NCBI GenBank assembly: GCA_932294295.1
Contig: OW028574.1
Location: 30,450,145-30,514,144 of the forward strand
Reading direction: 5' to 3'
DNA: 64,000 nucleotides
Origin: Alitta virens
Lineage: Eukaryota; Annelida; Polychaeta; Phyllodocida; Nereididae
Shown here in pieces: positions 1-15,000 of the stretch; position 1 is the first letter of the stretch, and each line of letters starts with the position of its first letter. The notes beneath the pieces are model-generated. The model had not been told where the DNA came from and searched no databases. It worked only from the letters and a program-made list of their open reading frames with translations. The translations under genes and the position numbers were made by a program.

Positions 1-3000
1 ACATTCCTCCTGGACTAGCAATTCTGGTGCATCTTCAGTTTCTATAACTTCTTCTTTCACAATTTCTTCTTTCACAATAGCCTCAGGTTCTTCTTTGACT
101 GGTGACTCTAGTGCAGTTTCAGTTCCTGCAATTTCTTGTGACACTAATGTTTCTTATACAACTGCCTCAGGTTCTTCTTTGACTTGGGATTCTGGTGCAG
201 TTTCAGCTCCTTTAACTTCTTCTGTCACAACAGCTTCCACCATAACAGACTCACGTTCTTCGTTGAAGAGCCATTCTGGTCCAACTGCAGCTTCTGCAAC
301 AACTGCTATCTTTCACAACAGCCTCAGGTTCTTCTTTGACTGGTGATTCTGGTGCAGATTGAGCTTCTGTAACTTCTTCATTTACAATTGCTTCCTCCAC
401 AATATCCTCAGGTTCTTTGACTGGTGACTCAGGCACTGATTCAGCTTCTGTAACATCTTCAGTCAGGATTGTTTCCTCCACAACAGACATATGTTCTTCT
501 TCGACTGGTGATTCTGGTGCATTTGCAATTTCAGTAACTTCTTCTATCACAACTGCTTCTTCCACAACTGACTCACATTCTTCCTTGAAGAGCAATTCAG
601 GTCCAGTTTCCGTTTCTGTAACTTCTTCTGTCACAACGGCTTCCTCCACAACATACTCACGTCCTTTGACTGGTGATTTTTGAGCAGCTTTAGCTTCTGT
701 AACTTCTTGTGTCACAATTGCTTTTCCCACAACAGCCTCAGATTCTTCTTTGACTGGTGATTCCATTGGGGTTTCAGCTTCGGTAACTTCTATCACAACT
801 ACTTCTTCCACAACTGCCTTCAGTTCTTGGACTGGTGATTCCAGTGTGGTTTCAGCTTCGGTAACTTCCTATATCACAACTACTTCTTCCACAACTGCCT
901 TCAGTTCTTCTTTGACTGGTGATTCTCTGGTGCAGCTTGAGTTTTGGTAACTACTTCTGTCACAACGGCTTCCACAACAGACTCAGGTTCTTCCTTGACT
1001 GGTGATTTCAGTGTGGTTTCAGCTTCGGTAACTCCTATCACAACTACTTCTTCCACAACTGCCTTCAGTTCTTGGACTGGTGATTCCAGTGTGGTTTCAG
1101 CTTCGGTAACTTCCTCTATCACAACTACTTCTTCCACAACTGCCTTCAGTTCCTCTTTGACTGGTGATTCTGGTGCAGCTTGAGCTTCGGTAACTTCTTC
1201 TGTCACTATTGCTTGCTCCAGAACAGTTTCAGGCACTGACTTGACTGGTGAATCTGGTGCACTGTCAGTTTTTGTAACTTCTTTTGTAACAATTGCTTCT
1301 TCCACAACAGAATCACATTCCTCCTGGACTAGCAATTCTGGTGCATCTTCAGCTTCTGTAACTTCTTCTTTCACAATTTCTTCTTTCACAATAGCCTTAG
1401 GTTCTTCTTTGACTGGTGACTCTAGTGCAGTTTCAGTTCCTGCAATTTCTTGTGACACTTATGTTTCTTATTCAACTGCCTCAGGTTCTTCTTTGACTGG
1501 CGATTCTGGTGCAGTTTCAGCTCCTTTAACTTCTTCTGTCACAACAGCTTCCACCATAACAGACTCACGTTCTTCGTTGAAGAGCCATCTGGTCCAACTG
1601 CAGCTTCTGCAACAACTGCTATCTTTCACAACAGCTTCAGGTTCTTCTTTGACTGGTGATTCTGGTGCAGCTTGAGCTTCTGTAACTTCTTCATTTACAA
1701 TTGCTTCCTCCACAATATCCTCAGGTTCTTTGACTGGTGACTCAGGCGCTGATTCAGCTTCTGTAACATCTTCAGTCAGGATTGTTTCCTCCACAACAGA
1801 CACATGTTCTTCTTCGACTGGTGATTCTGGTGCATTTGCAATTTCAGTAACTTCTTCTATCACAACTGCTTCTTTCACAACTGACTCACATTCTTCCTTG
1901 AAGAGCAATTCAGGTCCAGTTTCCATTTCAGTAACTTCTTCTGTCACAACGGCTTCCTCCACAACATACTCATGTCCTTTGACTGGTGATTTTTGAGCAG
2001 CTTTAGCTTCTGTAACTTCTTGTGTCACAATTGCTTTTCCCACAACAGCCTCAGATTCTTCTTTGACTGGTGATTCCATTGGGGTTTCAGCTTCGGTAAC
2101 TTCTATCACAACTACTTCTTCCACAACTGCCTTCAGTTCTTGGACTGGTGATTCCAGTGTGGTTTCAGCTTCGGTAACTTCCTATATCACAACTACTTCT
2201 TCCACAACTGCCTTCAGTTCTTCTTTGACTGGTGATTCTCTGGTGCAGCTTGAGTTTTGGTAACTTCTTCTGTCACAACGGCTTCCACAACAGACTCAGG
2301 TTCTTCCTTGACTGGTGATTTCAGTGTGGTTTCAGCTTCGGTAACTCCTATCACAACTACTTCTTCCACAACTGCCTTCAGTTCTTCTTTGACTGGTGAT
2401 TCTGGTGCAGCTTGAGCTTCGGTAACTTCTTCTGTCACTATTGCTTGCTCCAGAACAGTTTCAGGCTCTGACTTGACTGGTGAATCTGGTGCACTGTCAG
2501 TTTTTGTAACTTCTTTTGTAACAATTGCTTCTTCCACAACAGAATCACATTCCTCCTGGACTAGCAATTCTGGTGCATCTTCAGCTTCTATAACTTTTCT
2601 TTCACAATTTCTTCTTTCACAATAGCCTCAGGTTCTTCTTTGACTGGTGACTCTAGTGCAGTTTCAGTTCCTCCAATTTCTTGTGACACTTATGTTTCTT
2701 ATACAACTGCCTCAGGTTCTTCTTTGACTGGCGATTCTGGTGCAGTTTCAGCTCCTTTAACTTCTTCTGTCACAACAGCTTCCACCATAACAGACTCACG
2801 TTCTTCGTTGAAGAGCCATTCTGGTCCAACTGCAGCTTCTGCAACAACTGCTATCTTTCACAACAGCCTCAGGTTCTTCTTTGACTGGTGATTCTGGTGC
2901 AGCTTGAGCTTCTGTAACTTCTTCATTTACAATTGCTTCCTCCACAATATCCTCAGGTTCTTTGACTGGTGACTCAGGCGCTGATTCAGCTTCTGTAACA

Positions 3001-6000
3001 TCTTCAGTCAGGATTGTTTCCTCCACAACAGACATATGTTCTTCTTCGACTGGTGATTCTGGTGCATTTGCAATTTCAGTAACTTCTTCTATCACAACTG
3101 CTTCTTCCACAACTGACTCACATTCTTCCTTGAAGAGCAATTCAGGTCCAGTTTCCGTTTCAGTAACTTCTTCTGTCACAACGGCTTCCTCCACAACATA
3201 CTCATGTCCTTTGACTGGTGATTTTTGAGCAGCTTTAGCTTCTGTAACTTCTTGTGTCACAATTGCTTTTCCCACAACAGCCTCAGATTCTTCTTTGACT
3301 GGTGATTCCATTGGGGTTTCAGCTTCGGTAACTTCTATCACAACTACTTCTTCCACAACTGCCTTCAGTTCTTGGACTGGTGATTCCAGTGTGGTTTCAG
3401 CTTCGGTAACTTCCTATATCACAACTACTTCTTCCACAACTGCCTTCAGTTCTTCTTTGACTGGTGATTCTCTGGTGCAGCTTGAGTTTTGGTAACTACT
3501 TCTGTCACAACGGCTTCCACAACAGACTCAGGTTCTTCCTTGACTGGTGATTTCAGTGTGGTTTCAGCTTCGGTAACTCCTATCACAACTACTTCTTCCA
3601 CAACTGCCTTCAGTTCTTGGACTGGTGATTCCAGTGTGGTTTCAGCTTCGGTAACTTCCTCTATCACAACTACTTCTTCCACAACTGCCTTCAGTTCCTC
3701 TTTGACTGGTGATTCTGGTGCAGCTTGAGCTTCGGTAACTTCTTCTGTCACTATTGCTTGCTCCAGAACAGTTTCAGGCACTGACTTGACTGGTGAATCT
3801 GGTGCACTGTCAGTTTTTGTAACTTCTTTTGTAACAATTGCTTCTTCCACAACAGAATCACATTCCTCCTGGACTAGCAATTCTGGTGCATCTTCAGCTT
3901 CTGTAACTTCTTCTTTCACAATTTCTTCTTTCACAATAGCCTTAGGTTCTTCTTTGACTGGTGACTCTAGTGCAGTTTCAGTTCCTGCAATTTCTTGTGA
4001 CACTTATGTTTCTTATTCAACTGCCTCAGGTTCTTCTTTGACTGGCGATTCTGGTGCAGTTTCAGCTCCTTTAACTTCTTCTGTCACAACAGCTTCCACC
4101 ATAACAGACTCACGTTCTTCGTTGAAGAGCCATCTGGTCCAACTGCAGCTTCTGCAACAACTGCTATCTTTCACAACAGCTTCAGGTTCTTCTTTGACTG
4201 GTGATTCTGGTGCAGCTTGAGCTTCTGTAACTTCTTCATTTACAATTGCTTCCTCCACAATATCCTCAGGTTCTTTGACTGGTGACTCAGGCGCTGATTC
4301 AGCTTCTGTAACATCTTCAGTCAGGATTGTTTCCTCCACAACAGACACATGTTCTTCTTCGACTGGTGATTCTGGTGCATTTGCAATTTCAGTAACTTCT
4401 TCTATCACAACTGCTTCTTTCACAACTTACTCACATTCTTCCTTGAAGAGCAATTCAGGTCCAGTTTCCATTTCAGTAACTTCTTCTGTCACAACGGCTT
4501 CCTCCACAACATACTCACGTCCTTTGACTGGTTATTTTTGAGCAGCTTTAGCTTCTGTAACTTCTTGTGTCACAATTGCTTTTCCCACAACAGCCTCAGA
4601 TTCTTCTTTGACTGGTGATTCCATTGGGGTTTCAGCTTCGGTAACTTCTATCACAACTACTTCTTCCACAACTGCCTTCAGTTCTTGGACTGGTGATTCC
4701 AGTGTGGTTTCAGCTTCGGTAACTTCCTCTATCACAACTACTTCTTCCACAACTGCCTTCAGTTCTTCTTTGACTGGTGATTCTCTGGTGCAGCTGGAGC
4801 TTTGGTAACTTCTTCTGTCACAACGGCTTCCACAACAGACTCAGGTTCTTCCTTGACTGGTGTTTTCAGTGTGGTTTCAGCTTCGGTAACTTCTATCACA
4901 ACTACTTCTTCCACAACTGCCTTCAGTTCTTGGACTGGTGATTCCAGTGTGGTTTCAGCTTCGGTAACTTCCTCTATCACAACTACTTCTTCCACAACTG
5001 CCTTCAGTTCTTCTTTGACTGGTGATTCTGGTGCAGCTTGAGCTTCGGTAACTTCTTCTGTCACTATTGCTTGCTCCAGAACAGTTTCAGGCTCTGACTT
5101 GACTGGTGAATCTGGTGCACTGTCAGTTTTTGTAACTTCTTTTGTAACAATTGCTTCTTCCACAACAGAATCACATTCCTCCTGGACTAGCAATTCTGGT
5201 GCATCTTCAGCTTCTATAACTTCTTCTTTCACAATTTCTTCTTTCACAATAGCCTCAGGTTCTTCTTTGACTGGTGACTCTAGTGCAGTTTCAGTTCCTG
5301 CAATTTCTTGTGACACTTATGTTTCTTATACAACTGCCTCAGGTTCTTCTTTGACTGGCGATTCCGGTGCAGTTTCAGCTCCTTTAATTTCTTCTGTCAC
5401 AACAGCTTCCACCATAACAGACTCACGTTCTTTGTTGAAGAGCCATTCTGGTCCAACTGCAGCTTCTGCAACAACTGCTATCTTCCACAACAGCCTCAGG
5501 TTATTTGACTGGTGATTCTGGTGCAGCTTGAGCTTCTGTAACTTCTTCATTTACAATTGCTTCCTCCACAATATCCTCAGGTTCTTTGACTGGTGACTCA
5601 GGCGCTGATTCAGCTTCTGTAACATCTTCAGTCAGGATTGTTTCCTCCACAACAGACATATGTTCTTCTTCGACTGGTGATTCTGGTGCATTTGCAATTT
5701 CAGTAACTTCTTCTATCACAACTGCTTCTTCCACAACTGACTCACATTCTTCCTTGAAGAGCAATTCAGGTCCAGTTTCCGTTTCAGTAACTTCTTCTGT
5801 CACAACGGCTTCCTCCACAACATACTCATGTCCTTTGACTGGTGATTTTTGAGCAGCTTTAGCTTCTGTAACTTCTTGTGTCACAATTGCTTTTCCCACA
5901 ACAGCCTCAGATTCTTCTTTGACTGGTGATTCCATTGGGGTTTCAGCTTCGGTAACTTCTATCACAACTACTTCTTCCACAACTGCCTTCAGTTCTTGGA

Positions 6001-9000
6001 CTGGTGATTCCAGTGTGGTTTCAGCTTCGGTAACTTCCTATATCACAACTACTTCTTCCACAACTGCCTTCAGTTCTTCTTTGACTGGTGATTCTCTGGT
6101 GCAGCTTGAGTTTTGGTAACTACTTCTGTCACAACGGCTTCCACAACAGACTCAGGTTCTTCCTTGACTGGTGATTTCAGTGTGGTTTCAGCTTCGGTAA
6201 CTCCTATCACAACTACTTCTTCCACAACTGCCTTCAGTTCTTGGACTGGTGATTCCAGTGTGGTTTCAGCTTCGGTAACTTCCTCTATCACAACTACTTC
6301 TTCCACAACTGCCTTCAGTTCCTCTTTGACTGGTGATTCTGGTGCAGCTTGAGCTTCGGTAACTTCTTCTGTCACTATTGCTTGCTCCAGAACAGTTTCA
6401 GGCACTGACTTGACTGGTGAATCTGGTGCACTGTCAGTTTTTGTAACTTCTTTTGTAACAATTGCTTCTTCCACAACAGAATCACATTCCTCCTGGACTA
6501 GCAATTCTGGTGCATCTTCAGCTTCTGTAACTTCTTCTTTCACAATTTCTTCTTTCACAATAGCCTTAGGTTCTTCTTTGACTGGTGACTCTAGTGCAGT
6601 TTCAGTTCCTGCAATTTCTTGTGACACTTATGTTTCTTATTCAACTGCCTCAGGTTCTTCTTTGACTGGCGATTCTGGTGCAGTTTCAGCTCCTTTAACT
6701 TCTTCTGTCACAACAGCTTCCACCATAACAGACTCACGTTCTTCGTTGAAGAGCCATCTGGTCCAACTGCAGCTTCTGCAACAACTGCTATCTTTCACAA
6801 CAGCTTCAGGTTCTTCTTTGACTGGTGATTCTGGTGCAGCTTGAGCTTCTGTAACTTCTTCATTTACAATTGCTTCCTCCACAATATCCTCAGGTTCTTT
6901 GACTGGTGACTCAGGCGCTGATTCAGCTTCTGTAACATCTTCAGTCAGGATTGTTTCCTCCACAACAGACACATGTTCTTCTTCGACTGGTGATTCTGGT
7001 GCATTTGCAATTTCAGTAACTTCTTCTATCACAACTGCTTCTTTCACAACTTACTCACATTCTTCCTTGAAGAGCAATTCAGGTCCAGTTTCCATTTCAG
7101 TAACTTCTTCTGTCACAACGGCTTCCTCCACAACATACTCACGTCCTTTGACTGGTTATTTTTGAGCAGCTTTAGCTTCTGTAACTTCTTGTGTCACAAT
7201 TGCTTTTCCCACAACAGCCTCAGATTCTTCTTTGACTGGTGATTCCATTGGGGTTTCAGCTTCGGTAACTTCTATCACAACTACTTCTTCCACAACTGCC
7301 TTCAGTTCTTGGACTGGTGATTCCAGTGTGGTTTCAGCTTCGGTAACTTCCTCTATCACAACTACTTCTTCCACAACTGCCTTCAGTTCTTCTTTGACTG
7401 GTGATTCTCTGGTGCAGCTGGAGCTTTGGTAACTTCTTCTGTCACAACGGCTTCCACAACAGACTCAGGTTCTTCCTTGACTGGTGTTTTTAGTGTGGTT
7501 TCAGCTTCGGTAACTTCTATCACAACTACTTCTTCCACAACTGCCTTCAGTTCTTGGACTGGTGATTCCAGTGTGGTTTCAGCTTCGGTAACTTCCTCTA
7601 TCACAACTACTTCTTCCACAACTGCCTTCAGTTCTTCTTTGACTGGTGATTCTGGTGCAGCTTGAGCTTCGGTAACTTCTTCTGTCACTATTGCTTGCTC
7701 CAGAACAGTTTCAGGCTCTGACTTGACTGGTGAATCTGGTGCACTGTCAGTTTTTGTAACTTCTTTTGTAACAATTGCTTCTTCCACAACAGAATCACAT
7801 TCCTCCTGGACTAGCAATTCTGGTGCATCTTCAGCTTCTATAACTTCTTCTTTCACAATTTCTTCTTTCACAATAGCCTCAGGTTCTTCTTTGACTGGTG
7901 ACTCTAGTGCAGTTTCAGTTCCTGCAATTTCTTGTGACACTTATGTTTCTTATACAACTGCCTCAGGTTCTTCTTTGACTGGCGATTCCGGTGCAGTTTC
8001 AGCTCCTTTAATTTCTTCTGTCACAACAGCTTCCACCATAACAGACTCACGTTCTTCGTTGAAGAGCCATTCTGGTCCAACTGCAGCTTCTGCAACAACT
8101 GCTATCTTCCACAACAGCCTCAGGTTATTTGACTGGTGATTCTGGTGCAGCTTGAGCTTCTGTAACTTCTTCATTTACAATTGCTTCCTCCACAATATCC
8201 TCAGGTTCTTTGACTGGTGACTCAGGCGCTGATTCAGCTTCTGTAACATCTTCAGTCAGGATTGTTTCCTCCACAACAGACACATGTTCTTCTTCGACTG
8301 GTGATTCGGGTGCATTTGCAATTTCAGTAACTTCTTCTATCACAACTGCTTCTTTCACAACTGACTCACATTCTTCCTTGAAGAGCAATTCAGGTCCAGT
8401 TTCCGTTTCAGTAACTTCTTCTGTCACAACGGCTTCCTCCACAACATACTCATGTCCTTTGACTGGTGATTTTTGAGCAGCTTTAGCTTCTGTAACTTCT
8501 TGTGTCACAATTGCTTTTTCCACAACAGCCTCAGATTCTTCTTTGACTGGTGATTCCATTGGGGTTTCAGCTTCGGTAACTTCTATCACAACTACTTCTT
8601 CCACAACTGCCTTCAGTTCTTGGACTGGTGATTCCAGTGTGGTTTCAGCTTCGGTAACTTCCCATATCACAACTACTTCTTCCACAACTGCCTTCAGTTC
8701 TTCTTTGACTGGTGATTCTCTGGTGCAGCTTGAGCTTCGGTAACTTCTTCTGTCACAACGGCTTCCACAACAGACTCAGATTCTTCCTTGACTGGTGATT
8801 TCAGTGTGGTTTCAGCTTCGGTAAATTCTATCACAACTACTTCTTCCACAACTGCCTTCAGTTCTTGGACTGGTGATTCCAGTGTGGTTTCAGCTTCGGT
8901 AACTTCCTCTATCACAACTATTTCTTCCACAACTGCCTTCAGTTCTTCTTTGACTGGTGATTCTGGTGCAGCTTGAGCTTCGGTAACTTCTTCTGTCACT

Positions 9001-12000
9001 ATTGCTTGCTCCAGAACAGTTTCAGGCTCTGACTTGACTGGTGAATCTGGTGCACTGTCAGTTTTTGTAACTTCTTTTGTAACAATTGCTTCTTCCACAA
9101 CAGAATCACATTCCTCCTGGACTAGCAATTCTGGTGCATCTTCAGCTTCTATAACTTCTTCTTTCACAATTTCTTCTTTCACAATAGCCTCAGGTTCTTC
9201 TTTGACTGGTGACTCTAGTGCAGTTTCAGTTCCTGCAATTTCTTGTGACACTTATGTTTCTTGTACAACTGCCTCAGGTTCTTCTTTGACTGGCGATTCT
9301 GGTGCAGTTTCAGCTCCTTTAATTTCTTCTGTCACAACAGCTTCCACCATAACAGACTCACGTTCTTCGTTGAAGAGCCATTCTGGTCCAACTGCAACTT
9401 CTGCAACAACTGCTATCTTCCACAACAGCCTCAGGTTATTTGACTGGTGATTCTGGTGCAGCTTGAGCTTCTGTAACTTCTTCATTTACAATTGCTTCCT
9501 CCACAATATCCTCAGGTTCTTTGACTGGTGACTCAGGCGCTGATTCAGCTTCTGTAACATCTTCAGTCAGGATTGTTTCCTCCACAACAGACACATGTTC
9601 TTCTTCGACTGGTGATTCGGGTGCATTTGCAATTTCAGTAACTTCTTCTATCACAACTGCTTCTTTCACAACTGACTCACATTCTTCCTTGAAGAGCAAT
9701 TCAGGTCCAGTTTCCGTTTCAGTAACTTCTTCTGTCACAACGGCTTCCTCCACAACATACTCATGTCCTTTGACTGGTGATTTTTGAGCAGCTTTAGCTT
9801 CTGTAACTTCTTGTGTCACAATTGCTTTTTCCACAACAGCTTCAGATTCTTCTTTGACTGGTGATTCCATTGGGGTTTCAGCTTCGGTAACTTCTATCAC
9901 AACTACTTCTTCCACAACTGCCTTCAGTTCTTGGACCGGTGATTCCAGTGTGGTTTCAGCTTCGGTAACTTCCCATATCACAACTACTTCTTCCACAACT
10001 GCCTTCAGTTCTTCTTTGACTGGTGATTCTCTGGTGCAGCTTGAGCTTCGGTAACTTCTTCTGTCACAACGGCTTCCACAACAGACTCAGATTCTTCCTT
10101 GAATGGTGATTTCAGTGTGGTTTCAGCTTCGGTAAATTCTATCACAACTACTTCTTCCACAACTGCCTTCAGTTCTTGGACTGGTGATTCCAGTGTGGTT
10201 TCAGCTTCGGTAACTTCCTCTATCACAACTATTTCTTCCACAACTGCCTTCAGTTCTTCTTTGACTGGTGATTCTGGTGCAGCTTGAGCTTCGGTAACTT
10301 CTTCTGTCACTATTGCTTGCTCCAGAACAGTTTCAGGCTCTGACTTGACTGGTGAATCTGGTGCACTGTCAGTTTTTGTAACTTCTTTTGTAACAATTGC
10401 TTCTTCCACAACAGAATCACATTCCTCCTGGACTAGCAATTCTGGTGCATCTTCAGCTTCTATAACTTCTTCTTTCACAATTTCTTCTTTCACAATAGCC
10501 TCAGGTTCTTCTTTGACTGGTGACTCTAGTGCAGTTTCAGTTCCTGCAATTTCTTGTGACACTTATGTTTCTTGTACAACTGCCTCAGGTTCTTCTTTGA
10601 CTGGCGATTCTGGTGCAGTTTCAGCTCCTTTAATTTCTTCTGTCACAACAGCTTCCACCATAACAGACTCACGTTCTTCGTTGAAGAGCCATTCTGGTCC
10701 AACTGCAGCTTCTGCAACAACTGCTATCTTCCACAACAGCCTCAGGTTATTTGACTGGTGATTCTGGTGCAGCTTGAGCTTCTGTAACTTCTTCATTTAC
10801 AATTGCTTCCTCCACAATATCCTCAGGTTCTTTGACTGGTGACTCAGGCGCTGATTCAGCTTCTGTAACATCTTCAGTCAGGATTGTTTCCTCCACAACA
10901 GACACATGTTCTTCTTCGACTGGTGATTTGGGTGCATTTGCAATTTCAGTAACTTCTTCTATCACAACTGCTTCTTTCACAACTGACTCACATTCTTCCT
11001 TGAAGAGCAATTCAGGTCCAGTTTCCGTTTCAGTAACTTCTTCTGTCACAACGGCTTCCTCCACAACATACTCACGTCCTTTGACTGGTTATTTTTGAGC
11101 AGCTTTAGCTTCTGTAACTTCTTGTGTCACAATTGCTTTTCCCACAACAGCCTCAGATTCTTCTTTGACTGGTGATTCCATTGGGGTTTCAGCTTCGGTA
11201 ACTTCTATCACAACTACTTCTTCCACAACTGCCTTCAGTTCTTGGACTGGTGATTCCAGTGTGGTTTCAGCTTCGGTAACTTCCTCTATCACAACTACTT
11301 CTTCCACAACTGCCGTCAGTTCTTTGACTGGTGATTCTCTGGTGCAGCTTGAGCTTCGGTAACTTCTTCTGTCACAACGGCTTCCACAACAGACTCAGGT
11401 TCTTCCTTGACTGGTGATTTCAGTGTGGTTTCAGCTTCGGTAAATTCTATCACAACTACTTCTTCCACAACTGCCTTCAGTTCTTGGACTGGTGATTCCA
11501 GTGTGGTTTCAGCTTCGGTAACTTCCTCTATCACAACTACTTCTTCCACAACTGCCTTCAGTTCTTCTTTGACTGGTGATTCTGGTGCAGCTTGAGCTTC
11601 GGTAACTTCTTCTGTCACTATTGCTTGCTCCAGAACAGTTTAAGGCTCTGACTTGACTGGTGAATCTGGTGCACTGTCAGTTTTTGTAATTTCTTTTGTA
11701 ACAATTGCTTCTTCCACAACAGAATCACATTCCTCCTGGACTAGCAATTCTGGTGCATCTTCAGCTTCTATAACTTCTTCTTTCACAATTTCTTCTTTCA
11801 CAATAGCCTCAGGTTCTTCTTTGACTGGTGACTCTAGTGCAGTTTCAGTTCCTGCAATTTCTTGTGACACTTATGTTTCTTATACAACTGCCTCAGGTTC
11901 TTCTTTGACTGGCGATTCTGGTGCAGTTTCAGCTCCTTTAACTTCTTCTGTCACAACAGCTTCCACCATAACAGACTCACGTTCTTCGTTGAAGAACCAT

Positions 12001-15000
12001 TCTGGTCCAACTGCAGCTTCTGCAACAACTGCTATCTTTCACAACAGCCTCAGGTTCTTCTTTGACTGGTGATTCTGGTGCAGCTTGAGCTTCTGTAACT
12101 TCTTCATTTACAATTGCTTCCTCCACAATATCCTCAGGTTCTTTGACTGGTGACTCAGGCACTGATTCAGCTTCTGTAACATCTTCAGTCAGGATTGTTT
12201 CCTCCACAACAGACATATGTTCTTCTTCGACTGGTGATTCTGGTGCATTTGCAATTTCAGTAACTTCTTCTATCACAACTGCTTCTTCCACAACTGACTC
12301 ACATTCTTCCTTGAAGAGCAATTCAGGTCCAGTTTCCGTTTCTGTAACTTCTTCTGTCACAACGGCTTCCTCCACAACATACTCACGTCCTTTGACTGGT
12401 GATTTTTGAGCAGCTTTAGCTTCTGTAACTTCTTGCGTCACAATTGCTTTTTCCACAACAGCCTCAGATTCTTCTTTGACTGGTGATTCCATTGGGGTTT
12501 CAGCTTTGGTAACTTCTATCAAAACTACTTCTTCCACAACTGCCTTCAGTTCTTGGACTGGTGATTCCAGTGTGGTTTCAGCTTCGGTAACTTCCCATAT
12601 CACAACTACTTCTTCCACAACTGCCTTCAGTTCTTCTTTGACTGGTGATTCTCTGGTGCAGCTTGAGCTTCGGTAACTTCTTCTGTCACAACGGCTTCCA
12701 CAACAGACTCAGGTTCTTCCTTGACTGGTGATTTCAGTGTGGTTTCAGCTTCGGTAAATTCTATCACAACTACTTCTTCCACAACTGCCTTCAGTTCTTG
12801 GACTGGTGATTCCAGTGTGGTTTCAGCTTCGGTAACTTCCTCTATCACAACTACTTCTTCCACAACTGCCTTCAGTTCTTCTTTGACTGGTGATTCTGGT
12901 GCAGCTTGAGCTTCGGTAACTTCTTCTGTCACTATTGCTTGCTCCAGAACAGTTTCAGGCTCTGACTTGACTGGTGAATCTGGTGCACTGTCAGTTTTTG
13001 TAACTTCTTTTGTAACAATTTCTTCTTCCACAACAGAATCACATTCCTCCTGGACTAGCAATTCTGGTGCATCTTCAGCTTCTGTAACTTCTTCTTTCAC
13101 AATTTCTTCTTTCACAATAGCCTTAGGTTCTTCTTTGACTGGCGATTCTGGTGCAGTTTCAGCTCCTTTAACTTCTTCTGTCACAACAGCTTCCACCATA
13201 ACAGACTCACGTTCTTCGTTGAAGAGCCATCTGGTCCAACTGCAGCTTCTGCAACAACTGCTATCTTTCACAACAGCCTCAGGTTCTTCTTTGACTGGTG
13301 ATTCTGGTGCAGCTTGAGCTTCTGTAACTTCTTCATTTACAATTGCTTCCTCCACAATATCCTCAGGTTCTTTGACTGGTGACTCAGGCGCTGATTCAGC
13401 TTCTGTAACATCTTCAGTCAGGATTGTTTCCTCCACAACAGACACATGTTCTTCTTCGACTGGTGATTCTGGTGCATTTGCAATTTCAGTAACTTCTTCT
13501 ATCACAACTGCTTCTTTCACAACTTACTCACATTCTTCCTTGAAGAGCAATTCAGGTCCAGTTTCCGTTTCAGTAACTTCTTCTGTCACAACGGCTTCCT
13601 CCACAACATACTCACGTCCTTTGACTGGTTATTTTTGAGCAGCTTTACCTTCTGTAACTTCTTGTGTCACAATTGCTTTTCCCACAACAGCCTCAGATTC
13701 TTCTTTGACTGGTGATTCCATTGGGGTTTCAGCTTCGGTAACTTCTATCACAACTACTTCTTCCACAACTGCCTTCAGTTCTTGGACTGGTGATTCCAGT
13801 GTGGTTTCAGCTTCGGTAACTTCCTATATCACAACTACTTCTTCCACAACTGCCGTCAGTTCTTTGACTGGTGATTCTCTGGTGCAGCTTGAGCTTCGGT
13901 AACTTCTTCTGTCACAACGGCTTCCACAACAGACTCAGGTTCTTCCTTGACTGGTGATTTCAGTGTGGTTTCAGCTTCGGTAAATTCTATCACAACTACT
14001 TCTTCCACAACTGCCTTCAGTTCTTGGACTGGTGATTCCAGTGTGGTTTCAGCTTCGGTAACTTCCTCTATCACAACTACTTCTTCCACAACTGCCTTCA
14101 GTTCCTCTTTGACTGGTGATTCTGGTGCAGCTTGAGCTTCGGTAACTTCTTCTGTCACTATTGCTTGCTCCAGAACAGTTTAAGGCTCTGACTTGACTGG
14201 TGAATCTGGTGCACTGTCAGTTTTTGTAACTTCTTTTGTAACAATTGCTTCTTCCACAACAGAATCACATTCCTCCTGGACTAGCAATTCTGGTGCATCT
14301 TCAGCTTCTATAACTTCTTCTTTCACAATTTCTTCTTTCACAATAGCCTCAGGTTCTTCTTTGACTGGTGACTCTAGTGCAGTTTCAGTTCCTGCAATTT
14401 CTTGTGACACTTATGTTTCTTATACAACTGCCTCAGGTTCTTCTTTGACTGGCGATTCTGGTGCAGTTTCAGCTCCTTTAACTTCTTCTGTCACAACAGC
14501 TTCCACCATAACAGACTCACGTTCTTCGTTGAAGAGCCATTCTGGTCCAACTGCAGCTTCTGCAACAACTGCTATCTTTCACAACAGCCTCAGGTTCTTC
14601 TTTGACTGGTGATTCTGGTGCAGCTTGAGCTTCTGTAACTTCTTCATTTACAATTGCTTCCTCCACAATATCCTCAGGTTCTTTGACTGGTGACTCAGGC
14701 ACTGATTCAGCTTCTGTAACATCTTCAGTCAGGATTGTTTCCTCCACAACAGACATATGTTCTTCTTCTACAGGTGATTCTGGTGCATTTGCAATTTCAG
14801 TAACTTCTTCTATCACAACTGCTTCTTCCACAACTGACTCACATTCTTCCTTGAAGAGCAATTCAGGTCCAGTTTCCGTTTCTGTAACTTCTTCTGTCAC
14901 AACGGCTTCCTCCACAACATACTCACGTCCTTTGACTGGTGATTTTTGAGCAGCTTTAGCTTCTGTAACTTCTTGTGTCACAATTGCTTTTTCCACAACA

